Below are positions 14,836-21,948 of a DNA stretch of 28,714 nucleotides, one piece after another. The translations under genes were made by a program, and so were the position numbers. This DNA comes from JACTMJ01 sp039812845 (lineage in GTDB: Bacteria > Acidobacteriota > Terriglobia > Bryobacterales > Bryobacteraceae): positions 1 through 28,714 of the forward strand of contig JBDIBK010000048.1 of the NCBI GenBank assembly GCA_039812845.1, read 5' to 3'. Below the pieces are notes generated by a model that was not told the DNA's origin, did no database searches, and saw only the letters and a program-made list of their open reading frames with translations. How positions within the stretch are numbered: position 1 is the first letter of the stretch; the number at the start of each line of letters is the position of its first letter.

Positions 14836-17800
14836 ACTTCCTGAGGGCCATCCTGAATGCCATGGCGAGTACCACGCTCTGGCGGCGGCTTGGAACGACC
14901 CTCGCCTCTCTCGCCGTGCTGGTTGCCCTTTTGCTGATTGCCGCGTACTTTGTGGTTACGTCGGATTGGGCGAAGAGCCGGGCGCGTGGCTTCGTGGAAG
15001 AGCAAATCTCGAAAGCCACGGGCGGCCGCGCGGAGATCGCGTCGCTGGATTATGATCTGCGCTCCCTCCGTTTTGTCATCGAAGGTTTCGCGCTGCATGG
15101 CACCGAAGGGCCGGAGGAGGCGGCGCTCTTCCGGGCCGCCCGCATTTCCGTGGATGCCACCGTGCTTTCGCTCATGGGGAAGAGGGTGTCCGTGGATAGC
15201 GTCACCGTGGATCAACCGGCCATCCATCTTCACCTATACGAAGACGGGCGCACGAATCTGCCCAAACCGCCCGGGCCTTCGAGCGGCAAGCCGTTCACCG
15301 ATACCCTGGTCGATCTGGCAATCGGACACTTTGAAGTGCGCAACGGGATTGCCCGTTTCGCCGAACAGTCTTTGCCCCTGGGCGTTCGCGGGGACAACCT
15401 CGAACTCACACTGAGTTTCGAACGGGCGGACGAACGCTACCGGGGATCGGTCGCGGCCCAGCGTCTGCAGTTCTCCACGGACAAAATCCAGCCTGTCCCC
15501 TTCGATTTCCGCGCGGGGCTAGTGCTTGACCGCGGTGGGATTCAGTTGGATGAGGGAAGACTCGCGTACGGCAAGAGCGAGGTCGCGTTCACATCGAGGA
15601 TCGAGAATTTCGAGAGCCCGCGGATCACCGTTCCCTTCAAGGGACGCTTGTGGGTATCGGATTTCCACCGGGCATTCGGGTTGCCAATCGAACCCGTCGG
15701 GACCGTACAGACTGCGGGAGAGTTTCGATATCACGACAAAGTCTGGGAGCTCTCCGGCGATGCAAAGGGTGGCGGCCTCGCGGTGCGAAGCGGTGCCGTG
15801 CGGGTTGACAATATCGCGTTGCGGACGAACCTCGCTTTGGAGCGGGACTCCTTCGTGTTTGCCGGTCTGGTGCTGAATGCGCTTGGCGGAGAGGTGCGCG
15901 GACAGGCTTCGTTGCGGGAGGGGAAGCATCTCGCGGTGAAGACCCACGCCGCGAATCTCTCCCTGGATCGGGTGTCGCGGGCAAGTGGAGTGGGCCCGCT
16001 GGCATTCAACTCCCGCGTCTCCGGGCCGCTGGAGCTGACGGCAACCTTGGCCTCGGCGGGTCTTCGCGACCTTGTGGCGGCGGCGAAGCTCACCCTTACG
16101 GCTACGGAAGGGGAGAATCCGCTATCGGGGACGGTGGACGCCACCTTCCGCCAGCGCGATCAATCGATTGTGCTCCGCGCATCGCGCCTCGAACTCGCGA
16201 ACTCCCTAGTTGCGCTCTCTGGAAACATTCGCGATTCGATCGAAGTGACGGCTCGCACCACGCGCTTCGGAGATTTCCTCCCCGCTCTGGCGTTAGTGTC
16301 CGAATCGCCGGAGACTCTGATTCCGGTCCAGTTGGGGCCGAATGGCATGGCTCGTTTTGAGGGAAGGCTGCACGGCGATTGGAACAGCCCCGCGCTCGAA
16401 GGGGACGTATCCGGGCGATCCATTCACTACGAAGGGCGTTCCGTGGACGACATCGCCGCTCGGGTTGAAGCAAGTCAAAGCGGGGTGAAGGCCAGCAGCC
16501 TCGTTCTCCGCAAGCAGGATGCGGAGATTCGCGGACGGTTCGCGCTGCCGTTCCGCGATTGGAAACCCGACAAGAGCGGGCCGCTCTCCGCGGATCTCAG
16601 CCTCAGTGCGAAAGGAACCGAAAACATCCTCAGTGAGGCCGGTCAGAAGGGCTTGCCGATCCACGGCCAGCCGAGCGCGGAGCTCGCCGTGCGCGGTTCC
16701 CTCGATGCGCCGGAGGCGACTTTGCATGTCGAGTTGAAGAACGGGTCCATCCATGGAGAACCGTTTGATGCCATCGATCTGAGCGCTGCCTATGCCGCAA
16801 ACGGGCTCAAAGTGAGCGAATCGACGCTGCGGCGCGGCACTGCGGTGGCGCAGATCAAGGGAACGTACACCCATGCGAGCGGAAACTACGAGGATGGCCG
16901 CGGGGTTGCCTCCGTGGTTCTCAAGGGATGGAAGCTGAACGACCTGGCGGCGGTCCGGGAGCAGAACATCGCGGCGGAAGCGAAGATCGCCGGCGAGGCC
17001 ACGCTGGGCTTCGAAGTTCGCAAGGGCGTGCCCGTTGTGAGCGCGGTCGATGGTGGTCTCGAATTGGCCGAGGTTCAGTTCGAAGGGAAGCCGGCGGGGC
17101 GGTTGTCACTCTACGCGAAGTCCAGCGGCAAAGAGGTGGCCGTCGCCCTCCGAGGGAATCTGGCAAGCAGCGCAATCGACGGAACCGCTACAGTTGGCCT
17201 CACGGGCGACTACCCGGCAAAGGCGCGCATGGATCTGCGGGATCTGAGCCTGGACGCCATCCGGCCGTTCTTGCCCGACAGCATGGACAGCCGCTCTCTC
17301 CCCCTGGAAGCCAGCATCGCCAGCACAATCAATATCGAAGGGTTCCTCCGGAAACCGGGAGAAATGCGGGGAGAATTGACGGTGTCGCGTCTTCGCGTGG
17401 CAACCGCCGTCCCGGCGGGGCAGGGCCTGGTCAAACGCGCGCCGTTTGAGTTGAAGAACGCCCGGCCGCTGCGCCTGGCCTGGGATGGCCTCCGCCTGAC
17501 CGCGCGGGACGTTGCGCTCGAAGGGACAGGAACTCAGTTGACCGTCGCGGGCAGCATCACCCCTTCAAGCCCTCGCCAGCAACTCAACCTGCAGGCAAAG
17601 GGCAGTCTCAATTTCAACGTATTCAACGCCTTTGAACCCTCAATCGAGGCGGGCGGAAAATCCGATCTGGACCTCACGGTGCGCGGCACTTTCAAGGCGC
17701 CAGACGTCTACGGGCTGCTCGATCTCAGCGATGCCTCCTTGTATCTTGCGGGGGTGCCGAACGGCCTCGATAAGATCAACGGCCGGGTCTTCCTTTACCG

Positions 17801-18875
17801 GGACCGGGCCACCATCGAGGAGATCCGCGGCGAATCTGGCGGCGGTACTCTCTCCCTGAACGGGTTCGTCAGTTACAGCGAGGGCATCCCGGCGTTTCGC
17901 CTTTCGGCGCGGGTGAAGGATGTGCGAGTGCGCTATCCGCCGGGAGTGAGCACTTCCGCCGATGCCGAACTCGAACTCACCGGGTCCCGGAATCAGAGCA
18001 TTCTTTCCGGCAGCGTGGTCATCACCAGGGTGGCGCTGAATCCGCGAAGCGATCTGGGAAGCATTCTCACGAGCACTTCGAAGCCGGTCGCGACTCCGTC
18101 CGCGAACCAGAACGCCTTTCTGCGGAACATGCGTTTCGACGTCCAGGTGCAAACGGCGCCCGACGTGCGCTTCGATTCGAGCCTGACGCAGGATCTGGCC
18201 GGAGAAGCCAATCTCCGTTTGCGCGGGAATCCGTACTCGCCGGTACTGCTGGGATCGCTTACGGTGAACCAGGGTGAGGTGAACTTCTTCGGGAACCGCT
18301 ATTTCATTGACCGCGGCGAGATTTCCTTCTTGAACCCGCTCAAGATGGAGCCCGTGATCAATCTTGACTTGCGAACGCGCGTCCGGAGTATCGACGTCAC
18401 CCTCACCTTCTCCGGGCCCCTCGATAAGCTCAACATCAATTACCGCTCCGATCCTCCGCTCCAGTTGAACGAGATCATTGCGCTCCTCACGGTGGGGCGT
18501 GCCCCCGCGGGTTCGCCCTCACTGGCCGAGGCCCAGAACGAAGCGGCACAAAGCTGGCAGCAGATTGGCGCCAGTGCGCTGGTGGGGCAGGCCGTGGCCG
18601 CGCCCATCGCCGGCCGCTTGCAGAAGCTGTTTGGAGTGAGCCGTATCAAAATCGATCCCAGAGTCACCGGCGTGGAAAATAACCCGCAAGCGCGCCTCAC
18701 GGTGGAGCAGCAGGTGAACCGCGATATTACAATCACCTTCATCACCAATCTGGCCGACGCGCAGCAGCAGATCGTGCGGCTGGAGTGGAACTTCAACCCC
18801 GATTGGTCCATGGTGGCGCTTCGGGATGAAGACGGGCTCTTCGGTGTCGACTTCCTCTTCCGGAAGCGGTTCTGA
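14832..18875 (+). CDS. tamB: TamB-like translocation and assembly module / lipid-transport bridge protein
   Basis: This 1347-residue protein is anchored in the inner membrane by one N-terminal helix (about residues 24-43, LASLAVLVALLLIAAYFVV) and spans the periplasm. The N-terminal part is AsmA-like (FVEEQISKATGGRAEIASL and RVSVDSVTVDQPAI). The middle is a long run of short beta strands, as expected for the hydrophobic groove of TamB/AsmA-like proteins. The C-terminal DUF490 region is clear: INLDLRTRVRSIDVTLTFSG, ALLTVGRAP, GQAVAAPIAGRLQKLFGVSR, then DITITFITNLAD, with a Phe at the C-terminus. TamB proteins contact an Omp85 partner through this region. E. coli TamB is 1259 residues. It is coupled to the SurA-like gene by an ATGA overlap, and is the last gene of the operon or co-transcribed with the next small gene. 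Confidence 0.94.
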   Translation: MNFLRAILNAMASTTLWRRLGTTLASLAVLVALLLIAAYFVVTSDWAKSRARGFVEEQISKATGGRAEIASLDYDLRSLRFVIEGFALHGTEGPEEAALFRAARISVDATVLSLMGKRVSVDSVTVDQPAIHLHLYEDGRTNLPKPPGPSSGKPFTDTLVDLAIGHFEVRNGIARFAEQSLPLGVRGDNLELTLSFERADERYRGSVAAQRLQFSTDKIQPVPFDFRAGLVLDRGGIQLDEGRLAYGKSEVAFTSRIENFESPRITVPFKGRLWVSDFHRAFGLPIEPVGTVQTAGEFRYHDKVWELSGDAKGGGLAVRSGAVRVDNIALRTNLALERDSFVFAGLVLNALGGEVRGQASLREGKHLAVKTHAANLSLDRVSRASGVGPLAFNSRVSGPLELTATLASAGLRDLVAAAKLTLTATEGENPLSGTVDATFRQRDQSIVLRASRLELANSLVALSGNIRDSIEVTARTTRFGDFLPALALVSESPETLIPVQLGPNGMARFEGRLHGDWNSPALEGDVSGRSIHYEGRSVDDIAARVEASQSGVKASSLVLRKQDAEIRGRFALPFRDWKPDKSGPLSADLSLSAKGTENILSEAGQKGLPIHGQPSAELAVRGSLDAPEATLHVELKNGSIHGEPFDAIDLSAAYAANGLKVSESTLRRGTAVAQIKGTYTHASGNYEDGRGVASVVLKGWKLNDLAAVREQNIAAEAKIAGEATLGFEVRKGVPVVSAVDGGLELAEVQFEGKPAGRLSLYAKSSGKEVAVALRGNLASSAIDGTATVGLTGDYPAKARMDLRDLSLDAIRPFLPDSMDSRSLPLEASIASTINIEGFLRKPGEMRGELTVSRLRVATAVPAGQGLVKRAPFELKNARPLRLAWDGLRLTARDVALEGTGTQLTVAGSITPSSPRQQLNLQAKGSLNFNVFNAFEPSIEAGGKSDLDLTVRGTFKAPDVYGLLDLSDASLYLAGVPNGLDKINGRVFLYRDRATIEEIRGESGGGTLSLNGFVSYSEGIPAFRLSARVKDVRVRYPPGVSTSADAELELTGSRNQSILSGSVVITRVALNPRSDLGSILTSTSKPVATPSANQNAFLRNMRFDVQVQTAPDVRFDSSLTQDLAGEANLRLRGNPYSPVLLGSLTVNQGEVNFFGNRYFIDRGEISFLNPLKMEPVINLDLRTRVRSIDVTLTFSGPLDKLNINYRSDPPLQLNEIIALLTVGRAPAGSPSLAEAQNEAAQSWQQIGASALVGQAVAAPIAGRLQKLFGVSRIKIDPRVTGVENNPQARLTVEQQVNRDITITFITNLADAQQQIVRLEWNFNPDWSMVALRDEDGLFGVDFLFRKRF

Positions 18876-18925
18876 AAGCACGGTTAAAGCGAGCGGGCTA
18901 AGCTGGGTAGAGAGGCACACGCGGC

Positions 18926-19234
18926 ATGGCTTCGTTTCGGCTACGAACGGCGGGCGGAAAACTCAAGATCGAACACAGCATCATCGATGGTCTGCGGCCG
19001 GTGCTCGAGACGCTGCTGGAGAAATTCCCGGAAGATGTTCGGATGATTGTGCCGGGTGTGATCAAGCCCGTTCGCGACGCCCGCGGGAAGTTGCGCCTGA
19101 AGGTAACGGTGCCCACAATGAACGGCTGGAAAGCGATCGCCTTCAGCGGCGGTGCGCGGCAGGAGATCTTTATCAGCACGGAAATGGAAAAGGGCGCGCT
19201 CGAAGCGGCCCTTTTCGCATGTCTGGAAGAGTAA
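18926..19234 (+). CDS. Small conserved-looking protein, possibly DUF2103-like
   Basis: This 102-residue soluble protein has a KIEHSIIDGLRPVLETLLEKF segment followed by VRMIVPGVIKPV and KLRLKVTVPTMNGWKAIAFSGG. The HS-x-x-x-GL-x-x-VL pattern and the PGVI turn recall the DUF2103 putative metal-binding family; I hold this only loosely. AGAGG lies about 10 bases before the ATG. The gene sits 50 bases after tamB on the same strand, so it may be read through from the envelope operon. A TAAGCT element (18899-18904) could also start it separately. It converges with the aldo/keto reductase, 8 bases apart. The role is unknown. Confidence 0.7.
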   Translation: MASFRLRTAGGKLKIEHSIIDGLRPVLETLLEKFPEDVRMIVPGVIKPVRDARGKLRLKVTVPTMNGWKAIAFSGGARQEIFISTEMEKGALEAALFACLEE

Positions 19235-19242
19235 CCGTTGCG

Positions 19243-20142
19243 CTAAGCGTTCAGCGCGGTGTTCATGCGGTCAATGGCCTCATCAATCTCCGCCGGAGAC
19301 TTGAAGCCCATCGTCACCGCGTCTACGGAACCGAGACCGAAAACGTAATTGAGTGCTTTCTGGCGCGCCTCGGGATCCGTGAACTGGCCTTCCCCCACCA
19401 GCTTCATGCCGAGCACTCCAGTGCCCTGCGCGTGAATCTTCGCCAGATGTCCGGTCACCTCCGCCACGTTTCCCAAGCCCGGACCCTCGCTCGGAATCGT
19501 GTCCATCCGGGTGCCGTTGTGATTGATCCGGCAGAGCGCAATATCCAGCCACTTGTTGCCGGGGAACTGCCGAATTGGCATCAGCCCGTGGCAGGAAGCG
19601 CCGTGGGCAAGCAGCACCTTTTTCGCCTTCAACTCGGAGAGTTGATCGCGGAGCGGCTCGTACGTTTTCGACCAATCCGGCGTCCGAACACAATGCAATA
19701 GGGTGATGTCGAAGTATTCGGTATTGAGTTCCTTGCGGAAACGGTCCAAGGTGGCCGGGACCGGTTCCTTCTCTCCCAGACGCATCTTTGTCATCAGCCG
19801 GTAGCTGTCGCGGGGGATTCCGCGAAGGGCTTCGGCGAGCATTTCATGCATCTCGTTGTATGAATCCGCGGATTCAAAAAATCGAATACCCCGGTCATAA
19901 GCGTGGCGCACCAGTTTCGTGAAGGCCGGTTGCCCAAGCTCCCGTTGCACGCGGCCGCCGAAGGTGCCGGTGCCGAACGCCAGCCGCGTTACTTTGACGC
20001 CGGAGTCGCCCAGCGTTACCCAATCGGTTGCAGTGCGCTTTGCCGCGCCCGCGGCGGGAATCGCCGCCGTTGTGCCCATTGCCACTGCGGCACCCAACCC
20101 TGCCGCGGTCTTCAGGAAATCGCGTCGTCCGAAACCGGCCAT
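19243..20142 (-). CDS. Aldo/keto reductase with Tat signal peptide
   Basis: This 299-residue TIM-barrel oxidoreductase is predicted to be exported folded by the Tat system. The N-terminus has the twin-arginine motif GRRDFLK (residues 5-11), then a hydrophobic, alanine-rich stretch (AAGLGAAVAMGTTAAIPAAG). The AKR catalytic tetrad is visible: Asp and Tyr in FFESADSYNE, Lys in RLMTKMRL and His in ITLLHCV. Most AKRs are cytoplasmic and use NAD(P)H, so an exported one would need to carry its cofactor across folded or work differently. The start is fixed by GGAGGG 8 bases upstream of ATG 20142, although the frame is open to 20271. It converges with the DUF2103-like gene. Substrate unknown. Confidence 0.92.
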   Translation of the reverse strand: MAGFGRRDFLKTAAGLGAAVAMGTTAAIPAAGAAKRTATDWVTLGDSGVKVTRLAFGTGTFGGRVQRELGQPAFTKLVRHAYDRGIRFFESADSYNEMHEMLAEALRGIPRDSYRLMTKMRLGEKEPVPATLDRFRKELNTEYFDITLLHCVRTPDWSKTYEPLRDQLSELKAKKVLLAHGASCHGLMPIRQFPGNKWLDIALCRINHNGTRMDTIPSEGPGLGNVAEVTGHLAKIHAQGTGVLGMKLVGEGQFTDPEARQKALNYVFGLGSVDAVTMGFKSPAEIDEAIDRMNTALNA

Positions 20143-20150
20143 GCCAATAT

Positions 20151-20156
20151 CCCTCC
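20151..20156 (-). promoter_or_regulatory. Shine-Dalgarno site fixing the aldo/keto reductase start
   Basis: GGAGGG on the minus strand lies 8 bases before ATG 20142. It rules out the upstream in-frame extension to 20271 and puts the Tat motif at the true N-terminus. Confidence 0.75.
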
Positions 20157-20277
20157 ATTGCTGATCTCCTCGGAGACCGGATACCGCACACGATACCACA
20201 GTGCCGGAGTCTCGTACGGCGGCGCGATGCCGGATGAAAGCAGGCCGCGGCGGCAGCCAATCTCGCTCCAAACGCCG

Positions 20278-21600
20278 CTACGCCACCATTTCGGCGGTAC
20301 GGTTCTCCACGGCCAGGCTGGGATCGAAGGAGATGTTCCCTGGCACCTTTTCCACCAGCCGGACAAGATCTTGGAATCGAAAAGGCTTGGGCAGAAGACA
20401 GTCAAATCCGGCCGCAATCGCTTCAGCGCTGATCACGGGAGAGGAAGCGGCGCTAACCAGAACTGCGGTCGTGCGCGGCCTCTCTGTTCCCGTGTCGGTC
20501 AAATCTTCAACTCGCCGAATTGCCCGCACCAGATCCAGTCCGTCCAGCCCCGGCATGTAGAGATCGCTGAGCAAGAGATCGGGCCGGATTCGCATCCACT
20601 CTTCGAAGGCGCTCTGCCCTGTTTCGCAAAGGACTACATCACAGCCAAGCCGCTGGAGCTGGTGTTCCAGCAGCAGGCGATTGATGGGGCTGTCGTCGGC
20701 GACCATCACGGAGAGCCGAGTGCGTGGAACGGCAGCTTCCATTGTCCCTAGTGCTTTCGGGGCCGACCACTCCGTCTGGGGCGGCGAGTTCGTTGGAAAG
20801 CTGGAGTTCGGGCGCGAAGCCACATGCGCGCTCAGGTTCCCCAGCGAGAGCGCATCGGTGGAGCCTTCGCCCGCGCCGTCGAGCGGGAGGGTTACGCGGA
20901 AGGTGGAGCCGATTCCGGGCTGGCTCTCCACTTCAATCTCTCCCCGCATTGCGCACACCAGCCGGCGGGTGATTGCCAGCCCCAATCCCACGCCGCGCTC
21001 GCAGTTCGAGGCGCCGTCGTGTTCGTGGCTCGACCCTCTCTGGTTAACACCGCCAAGGTTTGCCTGATGAAATGGCTCAAAAATACTGTCCAGTTGCCAC
21101 GATGGAATTCCCACGCCGGAATCTTCCACGTCGATCCGGAGGAGGTATCGGCCACAACGCTCCTCGGCGTCGACGCTTAGCTTGACGAAGCCCTGCTCCG
21201 TGAACTTGACCGCATTGGCGAGGAGGTTGATCAACACCTGCTGGATTCGAAGCGCGTCTCCCCGAAGTATTGCGGGTACCCGTGGCGTCACGTGTTGCAC
21301 TAGGGCAACGCCTCGCTCTGTGGCATCCCGCGTCAGCAGCGCGCACACGTCCCGGACGAGACTGGTGGGGTCAAACGGGGAGGGAAGCAGGTGCACTTCG
21401 CTCGATTCGGGCCGAGACAGTTCTAGGATGTCGGCAAGCAGACCTTGGAGCATGCGGCCGCTTGCCGCGGCGGAATCCAGCAACCGTCTCTGCTCCTGGT
21501 CAAGCTTCGTCGCACCGAGCAGCTCCAGCACGCCAAGAATCGCGCTTAGCGGCGTTCGAATCTCATGACTAACGATGGCGAGGTCTACTGCTTTCGTCAT
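20278..21600 (-). CDS. Hybrid histidine kinase without a sensor domain (HisKA-HATPase-REC)
   Basis: The 440-residue product begins almost directly at the dimerisation/phospho-acceptor domain, with His12 in IVSHEIRTPLSAILG. HATPase_c follows, with N box QVLINLLANAVKFTE, G1 DVEDSGVGIP and G2 GVGLGLAI. The ATP lid between FEPFHQA and the G2 box is longer than usual and carries a Ser/His/Asn-rich insertion. A Ser/Pro-rich linker (about residues 255-295) leads to a C-terminal receiver with DD in SVMVADDSP, phospho-acceptor Asp in LLLSDLYMPGLDG and Lys in LLPKPF. There is no membrane segment, PAS or GAF domain, and no DNA-binding output. An in-frame stop four codons before the ATG excludes a longer product. 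Likely a cytoplasmic phosphorelay member needing a partner. Confidence 0.92.
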   Translation of the reverse strand: MTKAVDLAIVSHEIRTPLSAILGVLELLGATKLDQEQRRLLDSAAASGRMLQGLLADILELSRPESSEVHLLPSPFDPTSLVRDVCALLTRDATERGVALVQHVTPRVPAILRGDALRIQQVLINLLANAVKFTEQGFVKLSVDAEERCGRYLLRIDVEDSGVGIPSWQLDSIFEPFHQANLGGVNQRGSSHEHDGASNCERGVGLGLAITRRLVCAMRGEIEVESQPGIGSTFRVTLPLDGAGEGSTDALSLGNLSAHVASRPNSSFPTNSPPQTEWSAPKALGTMEAAVPRTRLSVMVADDSPINRLLLEHQLQRLGCDVVLCETGQSAFEEWMRIRPDLLLSDLYMPGLDGLDLVRAIRRVEDLTDTGTERPRTTAVLVSAASSPVISAEAIAAGFDCLLPKPFRFQDLVRLVEKVPGNISFDPSLAVENRTAEMVA

Positions 21601-21948
21601 TCCAGGCAGAGCTTATGCACCTCCTATGCCATTGAGTGCATCCGGTACGGTTAGCCCACATAATCTTGTTAAGAAGGCTCCTAACATACAGTAACGAAAC
21701 AGGGTAGCAGCAGACACTGGAGTGCTGAGGCCCGCTGTCTGATATTCCATAATCGTTAACAAATGATCCACTTTGAACCATCCACAATGCCATTCCTGAA
21801 ATGAAACGCGCCAGATAAGAACATCCCCCATTCAGCTTCAGCGAACGGAGCACTCTCGAAGCGGAGACCGGTCAAGCCCGCGAAATTCTGCCATTCGCGC
21901 TTGGTTGTGGGTTCGGTATGGGTGTCCTATGATGGAGATTCTCTTGGC
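21601..21948. other. Divergent intergenic region, AT-richer than its surroundings
   Basis: This gap separates the hybrid kinase (minus) from the polytopic membrane protein (plus). It is visibly AT-richer than the flanking genes, most clearly at about 21650-21840. It holds an imperfect inverted repeat GTTAAGAAGGCTCCTAAC (21668-21685), a GTTAAC palindrome (21755-21760) and ATGCAC/GTGCAT arms (21615-21620 and 21636-21641). No reading frame in it looks like a gene. It presumably contains promoters in both directions. Confidence 0.5.
21905..21933 (+). promoter_or_regulatory. Possible sigma-70 promoter for the polytopic membrane protein gene
   Basis: TTGTGG (21905-21910) and TATGAT (21928-21933) are 17 bases apart, 15 bases before the ATG at 21949. 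The -10 box matches consensus at 5 of 6 positions; the -35 is weak. Confidence 0.35.

Noticed and set aside
21613..21831. A 72-residue minus-strand frame ending four codons before, and in the same frame as, the hybrid kinase.
   Set aside because: It could have been a lost sensor segment, but its sequence has no domain pattern or codon bias. It lies in the AT-richer spacer and lacks a credible start.
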